64,000 nt of DNA from Sycon ciliatum (lineage: Eukaryota; Porifera; Calcarea; Leucosolenida; Sycettidae), in contig NC_088645.1 of the NCBI RefSeq assembly GCF_964019385.1, positions 23,755,604 through 23,819,603 on the forward strand, written 5' to 3'. A program made the translations under genes and the position numbers. The notes beneath the pieces were generated by a model. The model saw nothing but the letters and a program-made list of their open reading frames with translations, did not search any database and was not told the DNA's origin. Shown here piece by piece: positions 41,085 through 63,500 of this stretch (position 1 is the stretch's first letter; each line of letters opens with the position of its first letter).

Positions 41085-41245
41085 ATGCTTTTTTTGCCTT
41101 AATGACCTAGACAAAAAAAAGCATAGGGATGTTATAAATTCTTTTAAAAAATCCTCTTTTTTTTAAGACATAACCTGGGATTCGAACCCGCACTATCGCG
41201 CGCCCTGCATGCATCCCCCGATACACTTCGCATACATTTGTTTGT
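41085..41245 (+). repeat. Partial direct copy of the following fold-back arm
   Basis: It repeats AAAGCATAGG-ATGTTATAAAT and the CCTGGGATTCGAACCCGCAC block of the element at 41238-41817. Confidence 0.65.
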
Positions 41246-41817
41246 TTGTGTCACGCCTGGCACTATCCGTATCTACCAGCAAAAAAAGCATAGGATGTTA
41301 TAAATTTTTCAATTCTTCTATTTTTTCAGGCATATCCTGGGATTCGAACCCGCACCATCGCCCTACATGCATTCCCCCATACACTTCGCATTCATACCCA
41401 TTCTTCCAAGTTGTTTCACATTGTGATCTTGCATTTGAAAGCCCTATTTGAATATGCATTGTGGCCAGCCGTCTTTGATGGCACGGTATGGTAGGGGATA
41501 GGTACGGGACACGTACGATCGAGGGTAATACGACACCGTCTCCCGTACCGTACCGTACCATCAAACACAGCTGGCCACATACAGCTGCCCGCAATATTCA
41601 AATAGGGCTTTCAAACGCAAGATAATAACGTGAAGCAACTTGGAAGAATGGGTATGAATGCGAAGTGTATGGGGGAATGCATGTAGGGCGATAGTGCGGG
41701 TTCGAATCCCAGGATATGCCTGAAAAAAATAGGAGAATTGAAAAAATTATAACATCCTATGCTTTTTTGCCGTCAGATACGGATAGCGCCAGGCGTGACA
41801 CAAACACACAAACAAAT
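41238..41817. repeat. 580-bp fold-back element with tRNA-like B box in each arm
   Basis: Arms of ~250 bp (41238-41490, 41560-41817) are inverted copies around a GC-richer centre. Each contains GGGTTCGAATCCCAGG, a consensus pol III B box, preceded by GCGATAGTGC. The arms resemble SINE copies joined tail to tail. Confidence 0.75.
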
Positions 41818-42165
41818 ACCAAATTAAAGCTGTGTTGACCCTGGCTAGCGCCAGACGTTACTGAAGTAACATCCCAGACGTTACTGAAGTAACGTCTTCT
41901 GCATAGCTACGGGAATAATAATTAATAGTAAAATTAATAACGGGAGCGGATTCTTCTCTCACCCATGCACCCCTGCCGGCACATTCATGACCACGAGATA
42001 TCGCTGCCACAGTGAAGCCAGCAGCCCATTCGTTGTCATCCACGTTTTACAGGCATGGCGATGAAACCTAACCATACAGTATCATACAGTAGCATACAGT
42101 ACCATACATGTTTACTTGCAGGCACAGTGAATGCATTGATTCTACTCCGATCGGCATCTGGTTCG
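41818..42165. other. No gene seen
   Basis: It holds two ACGTTACTGAAGTAAC repeats (about 41854-41905) and a CATACAGTA tandem run (about 42074-42110). Confidence 0.45.
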
Positions 42166-42482
42166 TCACTGTTTACATTTTATTATTATTATTATTATTA
42201 CGAAGTAGTGGTTGCGACTTCGGCGATGATTTGTAAGAAAAGGTTTGCTCCCCACACCGGAGCTCGCGCTATTTCCGCTAGTCGGCGGAATAGCGCGAGC
42301 TCCGGTGTGGGGAGCAAACCTTTTATTATTATTATTATTATTAATGAAGTTGATTGTTCCAACTAGGAACACACGCTTCTTGCCGAACTTGACACTTGAC
42401 TGACTCACGACTGCCATCCGGAGCACACGAGGAGCACGTCGCACCTTCCACTCGGCAAACCTGCAAGAAAGCACCACTCCCT

Positions 42483-42528
42483 GTTCAATACACGGTGTTT
42501 CGGGGAATTCACCCCTCATCAGTTGAGC
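42483..42528 (-). ncRNA. Hammerhead ribozyme, copy D
   Basis: Minus strand: GCTCAA (42528-42523), CTGATGA (42522-42516), stem II GGGG/CCCC, GAAA, ACAC/GTGT, TA, then TTGAAC. One C-A mismatch weakens stem I; the core is intact. Confidence 0.75.
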
Positions 42529-42777
42529 TTGAGTAGGCTGAGGAAGATTGTGCCTGAAAAGCACCACTTATATACTGCTCTCCAGGCCAAACCATCACCA
42601 GGGATACAAACTTACAGAGACGCTTTGTTTCCAGCGCGACAAACACCTCGTGAAGCTCCAGGTAGCAGCGTGAGTCAGAGTCGCTCATGGAGTTGTGATA
42701 AACAGACGTTGAGAGCCAGTATAGCTATTCACAACGCTGTCACCTCCAACAACTAGTCGCACGTCAGCCTACTCAAG

Positions 42778-42823
42778 CTCAACTGATGAGGGGTGAATTC
42801 CCCGAAACACCGTGTATTGAGCA
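42778..42823 (+). ncRNA. Hammerhead ribozyme, copy E (complete)
   Basis: Stem I GCTCAA/TTGAGC (42778-42783, 42818-42823), CTGATGA 42784-42790, stem II GGGG/CCCC, GAAA 42805-42808, stem III ACAC/GTGT with loop C instead of T, UA at 42816-42817. All consensus positions are intact. Confidence 0.87.
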
Positions 42824-43014
42824 GGGAGTGGTGCTTTCTTGCAGGTTTGCCGAGTGGAAGGTGCGACGTGCTCCTCGTGTGCTCCGGATGGCAGTCGTGA
42901 GTCAGTCAAGTGTCAAGTTCGGCAAGAAGCGTGTGTTCCTAGTTGGAACAATCAACTTCATGACTATTACCGCCGAAGTCGCAACTTCTAAGTTCGTATT
43001 ATTATTATTACGCA

Positions 43015-43215
43015 CACACTCATGGCCAAGGCCAATCAAGGAGGAGGTGAGGGCGATTATAGCCAGCCATGGCAACAAAAAAAATACTGTTTCACTCTGC
43101 TGATGGGCGGCCCAGGTCCGAAAATTTGGTGTTCCCCATTTTTGTGATGTTTGCAGCGAAGAGACTGTGATTGAGTGTTTGATTTGAGGGAACCTTACAT
43201 GATTCGTTAATCGCA
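43015..43215 (+). pseudogene. LINE reverse transcriptase C-terminal relic
   Basis: Frames read THSWPRPIKEEVRAIIASHG and then HFCDVCSEETVIECLI, the Cys-containing tail seen after many LINE reverse transcriptases. A related piece is at 23830-23900. Confidence 0.45.
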
Positions 43216-44078
43216 GCTTTTCGATCATTAGTGTTTTGAATATGTGAGCTGTGCAGACCACAGGTCAGTGTTGCACAGAAAAACGCTTGGTCACCCAACG
43301 CAACACGAACGCAATGTCCACCTACCGATCGATCTCATGCATGGTCCAGCTAACGTTACTTCACCGTACACCGTTCGCTTAGTCGCTGCACGGACAGGCT
43401 GTTGTCGGACAGAGCAACAACACATGCACAACTAGAACAACTGGTGCCTCAGGCCATCTTGAAATCAATACCCGACTTTCGAGGGCGGACGATGCAGGCA
43501 ATGATATGCCCATCCTCACCGTACCAGTCATCATTGGTAATACTTGCCGTAAAAGTAAAAATCATATTCGTTCCCAAGGGAACTCAACCGCTGCTACCAA
43601 GCAGAATAATGACCCACTTATCAGTGACAGGCGTGCGTTCCCTTGGGAACGGATACCTCCACTCCCTTGGGAACGGACACGAAAAATATTTCATAATCCG
43701 AAAATGATTGTTCTCATTAAGAAGTTGTCTAAGCAGGATGAGCTGCAGTAGATATCAGCGACTGTAGGGTAACGGAATATCGCATGCACGTAAAACATAT
43801 TCCGCACGCATTCGATATACTGGAATGCTGTCATTATAATCCTTGACAGCATTGTGGACATCACGATGGTGCCCTGGTATGTACCTCAAGATGATTACAT
43901 GATACCTCAAGGTGATGTCGTAATACTTCAAGATGATGTCATGTTACCTCAAAATGATGTCATCACATGCTGATATGATGTCATGTACCTCAAGTACGTC
44001 AGAAACGACTACAGGTAGCCTGCACAGGCGCGGAGAGACGCACAGCCCTGCCTGCCGACTTACTCACCACTGACAGGC
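43216..44078. other. Downstream flank of the kinase gene; small repeats
   Basis: It contains three GTTCCC..GGGAAC palindromic motifs (43572-43677) and a ~25-bp imperfect tandem repeat of TACCTCAAGATGATGTCATG type (43878-43998). No exon was recognised. Confidence 0.5.
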
Positions 44079-55262
<11,184 letters not shown>

Positions 55263-55395
55263 CTGTCCAGGATGGATAAAAAGTAGGAACAGAGATTGTG
55301 TATCTTAGGTTGCACAGAACTTTAACATACCAGGAGTTGTGCTGTACGTCACACAACTGTGCGTATTGAAGATCCACGTAGATATGTTATAATGT

Positions 55396-55405
55396 GTGTG
55401 TGTGC

Positions 55406-55440
<35 letters not shown>

Positions 55441-55517
55441 TGTGTGCATGTGTGCTTATGTGTGTGTGTGTGTGTGCGTGTGTGTTTATGTGTGTGTGTG
55501 TGTGTGTGTGCGTGTGT
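55396..55517 (+). repeat. (GT)n microsatellite
   Basis: Interrupted GT repeat. Confidence 0.92.
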
Positions 55518-55716
55518 CCGGCCAGTGAGGCTACTTCGATCAGCTGTGTGGTGGATACCAGGCTAAAATTAGTGGTGGTCAATTCATCAGCCTTGCAAGC
55601 TGTTGAATGGTGTAAGTAATTTAGTTAATCCAAGCACAAGTTACTATGTCTAACATAGCTGTTCGCTATCATCGAGGCTTTCCCTGCCTTCGTCAGTGCG
55701 TGTTTATGTGTGTGTC

Positions 55717-55721
<5 letters not shown>

Positions 55722-55780
<59 letters not shown>

Positions 55781-55865
55781 TGCCTGTGTGGTGATGGTGT
55801 GTGTGTGTGTGTGTGTGTGTCTGCCTGTGTGGTGATGGTGTGTGTGTGTGTGTGTGTGTGCGTGC

Positions 55866-55906
<41 letters not shown>

Positions 55907-55957
55907 TGTGTCTGCCTGTGTGGTGATGGTGTGTGTGTGTGGGGGGGGGGGGGGGGA
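55722..55957 (+). repeat. (GT)n with TGCCTGTGTGGTGATGG higher-order repeat
   Basis: Three copies of TGCCTGTGTGGTGATGG separated by GT runs, ending in poly-G. Confidence 0.9.
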
Positions 55958-58900
55958 GGGCTCAGCCAATTTGTATTGATGAGTTATATAGCGGGTGGTC
56001 AAATCACTTTTGGTGAAAGAGCAAATTGACTGCGTACAAACAACGAGAATCTCTCACTTTATTTTAAAGACAGTTCAGATCACCAATGCGTCCGCAGTAA
56101 AAAAACAGATTAGGGGGTTGGCCTGGCACAAGTGGCTCATTGGATGATCACAAGCCCGTATTCATGGTATTGCACAGTATAACATGTTGCCTGACAGCAC
56201 ATTGTATTGTGGATAGGTTGCACCCCTATTCTCCCACCGTGTACTGGGCATCGCTATTGCCTGTCTCACTCGGCCCACGCAGACATCAATCAATCAACAT
56301 TGCGGTGCATGCTCAAATTAATTCCCATATGGAATCACTCGCCTAACCTTGTTCCTTTCCACGAAACTCCACACCGGATGCGTCGTGCTAACCCACACCA
56401 CACGCACAACAAGCGCTGGCTAGCGACTACCTTTGAATGACCAAATAGCGTCCACGTCTCTCTCTCTTCTCGCTCGCCCATTCGGAATCCTTGCAGTTGC
56501 ACTGCTCTGAACCACTAACTTACTAAGTACTAACTAACCGAGGAGTGAGCGTTCCCAGGTGTGTGTTTTTGACGGATTGGAATTTTGCAACGAGTTTACG
56601 CTTTACCGTGGAATCGCGGGCAGTTCATGACGCCTTCGGCTTCGGTGAAGCCAAGGCAGGCACAAAATGCCCGTGCAGTGCGCCAGGTGTGCACCATGTA
56701 CTAGGCCCATTCAGGGTCATGGAGTTGTGAAACCCGTAGATTCGCGCCCTGCTGTGCGTCTACGGTGTAGTCTATGGTCGCATCCCAACGCCAATGATAC
56801 TGATGTAGTGATACCTAAGTCCTTGGATACTGATAGGAGGTGGTCCATCCACATATCCATGGTAGACTCAACCACTCTGCTTGCTGGCTCCGTGCTGTGG
56901 ATCTGTGTCACCTGAGCATACCACTCAGGATGCCAACGGCTGAGGCCACGCCGCGCACGCCGGTGAGTGCTTACCTGCTTGTGCGGTGCCATAGGCTTGA
57001 CTCTGCGCTGGCAGTTCATATCGCTCGCAAACTGACACGGACAGTTCGGGCACTGTTGCAGTGCGCTCAGCCTTTTCACGGTCTACTCGCCGATATGGCG
57101 AGGCGATGGAGCGCGCAATTCTTCGATCCGTCCTTGAGGCATGGACCAGGTTCAGTAAGGAATGCCGATTCGTGTGCATCTGATATCTCCTGAAGTCTAT
57201 ATAAATACTTTTTATCTGATTCTGTGGCCACCAACTAGGTAATTGCGCAAACGATTTTTGAGTAAGCTAGCTGCCTTGACTTTGGCAACATGTGACGGTT
57301 TAGAGCTCCAGCCAAATATATACATACCGGTCCCGATCGCCGAGAACAATTGGTCGGTTTGGGAAAGTGGTCGGAGACTGAGGCTCCGCTGTATTTAGCG
57401 AGTTAGCTTGGGAGGTCCCACTGTGTGTGTAGATCTACAAGACATGTAAATACATGAAAGCTTGTAAAGTGAACTCATTGTGTTCTTGTGCTGATGTGCA
57501 CGTCCTTACAGACACTGACAAAGGTAGGGAAAGCCTCGCAACGACTTGTGCTCACCACACAGTTGACTGCAGCGCTGGGTTAGGGCGATAACGTGATGGG
57601 TGATATTCTATATACAAGGTCTCAAAATATCAAATGCATCAAAAGTTACAACACGTATTTAAAAAAAGAAAAGAGTAAGAACTATAATGACAGCTACACC
57701 GCAGCTCAGTGGTTAGAGCATCGCTGGCCTCCAGTGAAAGTCCCTGGTTCGAGTCCTGGTGATGACGGTCAACTTTTCTTCAGACGTTTCTCGTTTGCAT
57801 TATTCCTCAAACCAATGATACGCTATGACTGCTACGAGTTCTGATAAACTGTTCACCAAAGGCATCACTTCATTATACAGTCAGAAAGTGAAACAACAGC
57901 CTGAACAGGGCACAACAACCAACAGGGAGTAAGTACATGACATTGTCGGTAATGCCACCCGTCTGAATGGCAAGGCCTAGGATAGTCTCGTGATTATTGT
58001 TGTTGGTGTCTAGTCGTTGACAGGTCAGACGGAGTACAGTGCACCAACAACGCCAACATACATTGTATATGTAGCATGCACTTGCGGGTAGCCACTAACT
58101 GAAGTAGCGAAGGATGCAGACTGTTTAGCCCTTTGGCTTTGCGGATAATGCTTCAACAATTGGCACATTCTGCTCGAAAAGCATTAAAAAAAAAAAAAAA
58201 AAAATTATTTTATTTTATACGAAAGTCCACTATATTCCCGAATATGTGCGAGAAGTGGTGGCGGGGCCAGGCTGCTCTGCCGACCTCAAAGGTCTCGGCG
58301 TCTACGCAGACAAAGCGCGCCATAATGCAGTAAAACCATGAAGAGGGGAGGAAGAGGGGAAATGAATAATAGTGTGAAACAAGGACAATGGGCAGATGGT
58401 CGTGAGAGAAGCAGAGTGAAAGATAACGTCACATTGTGGTAAGGGGGGGGGGAGGATGCTAGTGAGGCACTGGTCTAAACCGTTCCATAGGGCGTCGGTG
58501 GCTGCTTGCCAGTTCAGGTGCAGCAGATACTTGTTGCATTTTTCCTTGAATGATTGGAGCTGTCTGGGTTGCGGCCGTGCTTGACATTTGCAGAACAATA
58601 CAGAGCCTATGGCAGGCAATTTCCTGCATTGAAAAATGTAGTGAATAATTCCCCATTTTTGATGGACTTTGAAAATAATATTACCCAGGAGCACTGATCG
58701 CGCAAGTACAGTACCCCTCTCCCACTCCCCGTTAGCCTAGGGTCTTTGTGGTCCACTTTCACAACAATAACACCCACAGAGTAGTCTCCGCGGTGAGCAC
58801 GGTGGCTCGGCAATGGCGACGTACCCCTGGCCCTCTTACCGATAGCCGAAGGCCTTTTCAGCACCGGCATTCTTGAAAGTTGACAACGATAATTATTTAG

Positions 58901-59041
58901 CAGTCAAGCACGTGACTGTAACGCATACAACACCACGTGACCGTAGACAGATACAACAAGCATTTGGCTTAGATAACTTACATAATTATTATTATAACAA
59001 TTATGCCGTTGTCGCATTCTTGACGTACTGCACAGACAATA
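55958..59041. other. No supported gene between kinase and the large frame
   Basis: It contains a SINE at 57690-57768, a poly-A run at 58186-58203 and scattered short frames. A minus frame at 56717-57079 has a Cys-containing start (CPNCPCQFASDMNCQ) and a GTAAGC-like donor, but no recognised domain. Kinase ectodomain exons could be here. Confidence 0.4.
57690..57768 (+). repeat. tRNA-derived SINE head, second copy
   Basis: GCAGCTCAGTGGTTAGAGCA (A box) and CCCTGGTTCGAGTCCTGG (B box) in tRNA-like spacing. Same family as the minus copy at 30359-30442. Confidence 0.7.
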
Positions 59042-59340
59042 CGGAGGATTAGCAAGACGAAATTCGCGTTCGCGTTCGCTCTCCAAGGGAAGTCGAACTC
59101 AGTGACGGAATTCGCGTTATGAGAAGGATTAGCAAACAGACTTCGCACATGCATGACGTTGACACGTCGTCAGAGTCTGCAGACAGTATAGCGTAGTAAA
59201 TTTATGACTGTCCTTACACGAATCCGCGATTCGTGTTCCGACTACTTTTCCGAACGAAAAATGCGAAAGTTCGCAATCCAGTTCGCTAACTGAAAAATGT
59301 TTGCGAACGCGAACGCGAATTTCGTCTTGCTAATCCTCCG
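59042..59340. mobile_element. 299-bp TA-target MITE
   Basis: Terminal inverted repeats of ~38 bp start CGGAGGATTAGCAAGACGAA and are rich in CGCGTTCG. TA is at 59040-59041 and 59341-59342. Confidence 0.85.
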
Positions 59341-59553
59341 TAATGAGCCTTGTGGTGTCGCATAGACTCGCCGAGCGCTCACGTGGACTTATGATCTTGA
59401 TTGACGTGTCATGGTCTATGATAGTGTCTGTGGTGCTGAAAAATGATTGGCAGATTCACTCATTCTCTGTCAGTGTAAATACAGTACAGAGTAATAACAG
59501 CTTATAGGCTCAACCTTCCGCAGTATCTTAGCAAACGTGATAAGCGTGCAAAG

Positions 59554-59565
59554 GTCTCTCTCTCC

Positions 59566-59616
<51 letters not shown>

Positions 59617-59622
59617 CCTCCC

Positions 59623-59708
<86 letters not shown>

Positions 59709-59748
59709 TCCCTCTCTCCCTCTCCCTCTCCCTCTCTCTTTTTCTTTC

Positions 59749-59787
<39 letters not shown>

Positions 59788-59836
59788 TTCTCTCTTTCTC
59801 TCCTTCTCTATTTCTCTCCGTCTCTCTGTCTGTCTT
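59554..59836 (+). repeat. (CT)n microsatellite, ~280 bp
   Basis: Long CT tract with CCCT and TTTCT interruptions. Frames over it are artefacts. Confidence 0.95.
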
Positions 59837-60592
59837 CTAATTACGGTCTCTGTTGGAATGTGCACTTCTGATCTCAATTCAGCATAAAGCAAGGTTCGTC
59901 ATTCGCAAAGGCTCAGTGTAAATGGGGTTTATCCTCTCGATAATTGTTTTATTTTATTTTTTATTGGGAACACAGCCCTACAAAGAGACATGTGGAGACA
60001 AACACAAGACAAGACACAGGGGATGTAGGGACGACGTGCCGATGTGCAGGGAGCAACTCGACCGACCAGGGGTCTCGGCGTTAGCGTTGCAACCTGGCAT
60101 CGAAAAAAGGGGGTTTTTCAACAGGTACTTAACATTGTGAGGTATAACAATATCTAGCACTATCAATGTATGCTCCTACTCGACTTCCTGTACCTCCACA
60201 TCTTGGCACGTATTCAGCCATGCACCAGTACACTGCCTGGGCTCAGCATGATCAGCCAACGTTCACATGGGTTGTGGGTAGAACTGGAGCACTCGTTCGA
60301 TTGAATTAAAACGGTTAAGTACATGTACATGGAAGTAGATCAGTAGTGATTATTGAGATGAGTCAAAATGTATCACAGATAACTGCTATGTTTAAAATTC
60401 TGTTACTTCAAAATTAAAATAAGGGTGGGTATAAACTATGTTCCCATAATCAGGGTTGGAGGTGAAGTATAAAATTGTCGTTGAATTTGGATGGAAATTT
60501 GAGTTATAATCGTAAAAAAACTATTGGAATGAAGCTAAAGTGCTTGATGTGTGATGCATATAAAAATAAGACCTGCAACGATCGACAGTTGT
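59837..60592. other. 3' flank of the large minus-strand gene
   Basis: No coding feature was recognised. Confidence 0.35.
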
Positions 60593-63500
60593 TTACACGA
60601 AGTTTCCGTAGAACTTCTTGGCCAGCTCAGCGGCGTACGCAGCAATGTTGTTCAAGTCGATAGTGGTCGACAATGTCTGTGCCTGACCGGCGGCGACAAC
60701 ATCAAGTGACACTTGCATGCGTCCACCATTCACCGTATCCACGAGGACGTCAAAGCCAATGTGGTTGATGCGGAAAGCACTTAGTAGTCCAGAAATGGCG
60801 CTGTTGACGGCATTGAAGCTTGCCTGGAATCCATCACGAACACCAGCCGCTGTTCTGGAGAGAAGACGAGCATTGGCCACAGCTTGCGTGGCTACACGAG
60901 TTGCTTCAGCGGCAGCATTGAAGGTTGCCTGTGCACCGGACAGGGTAGTTTGGGCTGCTACGCGTGCTGCGAAGGCTGAACTACGAATACCTTCACACAC
61001 TCCGTTAGCAGTCACACAGGCTGGGTCGACATATGGGACACAGTGGGTACCACAGAATGTGGGATAGGGTACACAGGCTGTCTTACAACATGGCTTACAA
61101 CTCCAGCCAGAGCAACATACTGATGGAATGCTGCAGCTACAGTGTTGCTTGGTGCATGGCTTGGGTACATTCTGGCAACCATTGCAGTCACGGATGCTAC
61201 AGAGGCCTCTGATGGTGTCCTCAGCACTACGGAGTGCATTATTTGCAGAGTCAAAAGCTCGTTTAGCGTTACCTTCGGCCACTTTCTTCAGGTCAAGGTT
61301 GCCCACTGCAGCTGCCACAGCACGGTCAGCCTTCTCGAATTCCGCCACGGCCGCATCTAGCTGTGCTTTGGTAGCACGGCTAGCCGCTTCCAACTGGTCC
61401 TTGACGCCATCCACAAGCTGGGCACCCAACGTGCTGAAGCTACCGGCAACACGGAATTGCTCGAAAGAATCAGGTTGTCTCAGATTTCGGAACTGAGCCT
61501 TGAGCAGGAATGATGCAGGGAATCCATAGATGGGGCCGTTAGCCTCTACATTCAAGCCATTGTTATCGATCTTGGCGAGAACTGATGCAGTGTACTGCAA
61601 GGCGGGAATGGAGATCTTACCATCCATGCTCATGTAGAATGTTGGCGGCAGGACCTTGGCGACCATCTCGAACTTTGGTCCCTTACTACTATCGCTGGCA
61701 GCTGTCATGCTGAGTGGCCCAAGTGTGATTGGGTTGACTGCCACCAGGGCGTTGACTGATTTTGGAACGCCGAACAATAGTTCCACCGTGACGTCCACTT
61801 GGACATTGACCAGGAAGAGGACATTGAAAATACCCTTCATGGTGAGTCCAGCCTTGATTGTCTTGCCACCGGGGATGATTCCTGACGGGATGTTACGATC
61901 AATGGAAGAGTACGATGCCTCCACATTACGCATGTTCACTGCATCAAGAAGTACCAGAGCAGGATTGTCAGGGACACCGACGGCCGTCAAGATCTTACGG
62001 TAGCTCAGCTGGTTGACAGCGAAGTAGAAATAGCTATTCTTGACGTCAACAGCATCCACATTGAAAATGGATTGGGCAATAACGCAGTTTGCTGCGTTTC
62101 CTCTGTAGCAGCGCTGGCCGAGAGCTACTTCGCCGCCAAACCTGAGCTGAGAGACACAGACGGGACACGCAATGTTCGTCCTGAATCCAAGGTCGACGTT
62201 ACCGAACGAGAACACTGGGATGCCGAATGCATTCTCATAGATACCAATCATAGCGAGTGATGCCTCGACGTTGGTTGTCGGGTCGATCAACATGCTGCCC
62301 TTGAATTTCAGTGGTTCTTGTCCTTCAGATGGGAACGGTACAGGTACGTCCAGTTCAATGTTGGTCAGTCCAACTGTGGGTGGTCTTGTGGCGCTGAGAG
62401 AGAAGCCGAAGTCGACATTGTACAGCTTCAGTGGTCCCAGCACAAGTTGAGTCGGCAGGCGGTAGGACACTGTGGCTTGGGGTCCGTTTATTCCCGTCAC
62501 ACGGAAGATGATACTCTGGGACCCCAGCATGAGCTGGCAGAAGTTGCAGATGGGATCACCGCTGCAGTCATCTGGCATGCGGAAGGCCACAGTAAATCCG
62601 AGACCACGATCAATGCTTGTTGTCTCATTGAGAGGATATGAAGACACTGGGAAGGGAATGCGCGGGACATTGGTTGCGCTGAGCGTCACACCGATGTTCG
62701 ACGGGCCGTTGAGAAGTCCCAGGAAGGGTATGCCGCTCAAATCCAAGCCAGTCAGAGTCTCTATCATTTTGGCCATGCTGAATTCTCGAGCGTTGAGTGT
62801 CAGGATGAACTGTCGCGGTGCCGTATTTGCCAAAGCTTCGGCAGTAAATAAGCCAAATCCAGAGATGGTTGGAGTGCCCTTGATGCGGAAGGCCAAAGAT
62901 CCGGACTGTTTGTTGACTGCGAAGACTGGATTACGGATAGCCGAGGACTGCAGTTGTAGCGCGGCCACGGCTGGGTTTGTCAAATCGTTGCTGGCTGAGC
63001 CTAGCAAGTCGAAAAGCTTGGCGAATTTGATCTCCCCGGACGGCGACGTTATGCGAATGCCAAATGCCTTCTTCGTCTGCTGATACGCAATCTGGATGCG
63101 GAGGTCCATGCCGAATAGGATGACGTCACCGTTGATTTCAAGTGTGATCTGGGCTCTGTTGTTGGCAGTGCGGACTCCACGTGGCGTCTTAGTGAGTGTG
63201 GCCTTGACGGTGGACGTGGAGATTTCCAGCAGGTTTGGAATGAGAGTGAATGAGTCGAGTGCCGCTTCAACGGACATCTTGCCAATGCTGTTGTCATAGG
63301 CGATGCGATTGATTCGGAGACCGAACACTCCAGGAACAACATTCGGCAGCGCACTGTAGATGTCGTAGGATGCAATGTCAGGAATGAGCATGGCCAGGGC
63401 CTCTTCAAGCGATGGCAGTTCAGCGAGATCCAGGTCAAAGCTGCCAGGGCGCAGGCTCATCTTGAAGTTCTTCAATGATCCACCAATGCTCTGCAGGTAG

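Larger units (their letters stand above)
42178..43000. mobile_element. Second cluster of hammerhead-bearing repeats
   Basis: The same unit as at 24.4-26.0 kb. A small palindrome of unit ends with (TTA)n borders (42178-42345) is followed by a minus copy (42355-42600) and a plus copy (42770-42960). Divergence from cluster 1 is small and includes substitutions in stem III that keep pairing. Confidence 0.8.

Noticed and set aside
59537..59892. Ser/Leu- and Arg/Glu-repeat frames
   Set aside because: Encoded by the (CT)n microsatellite.
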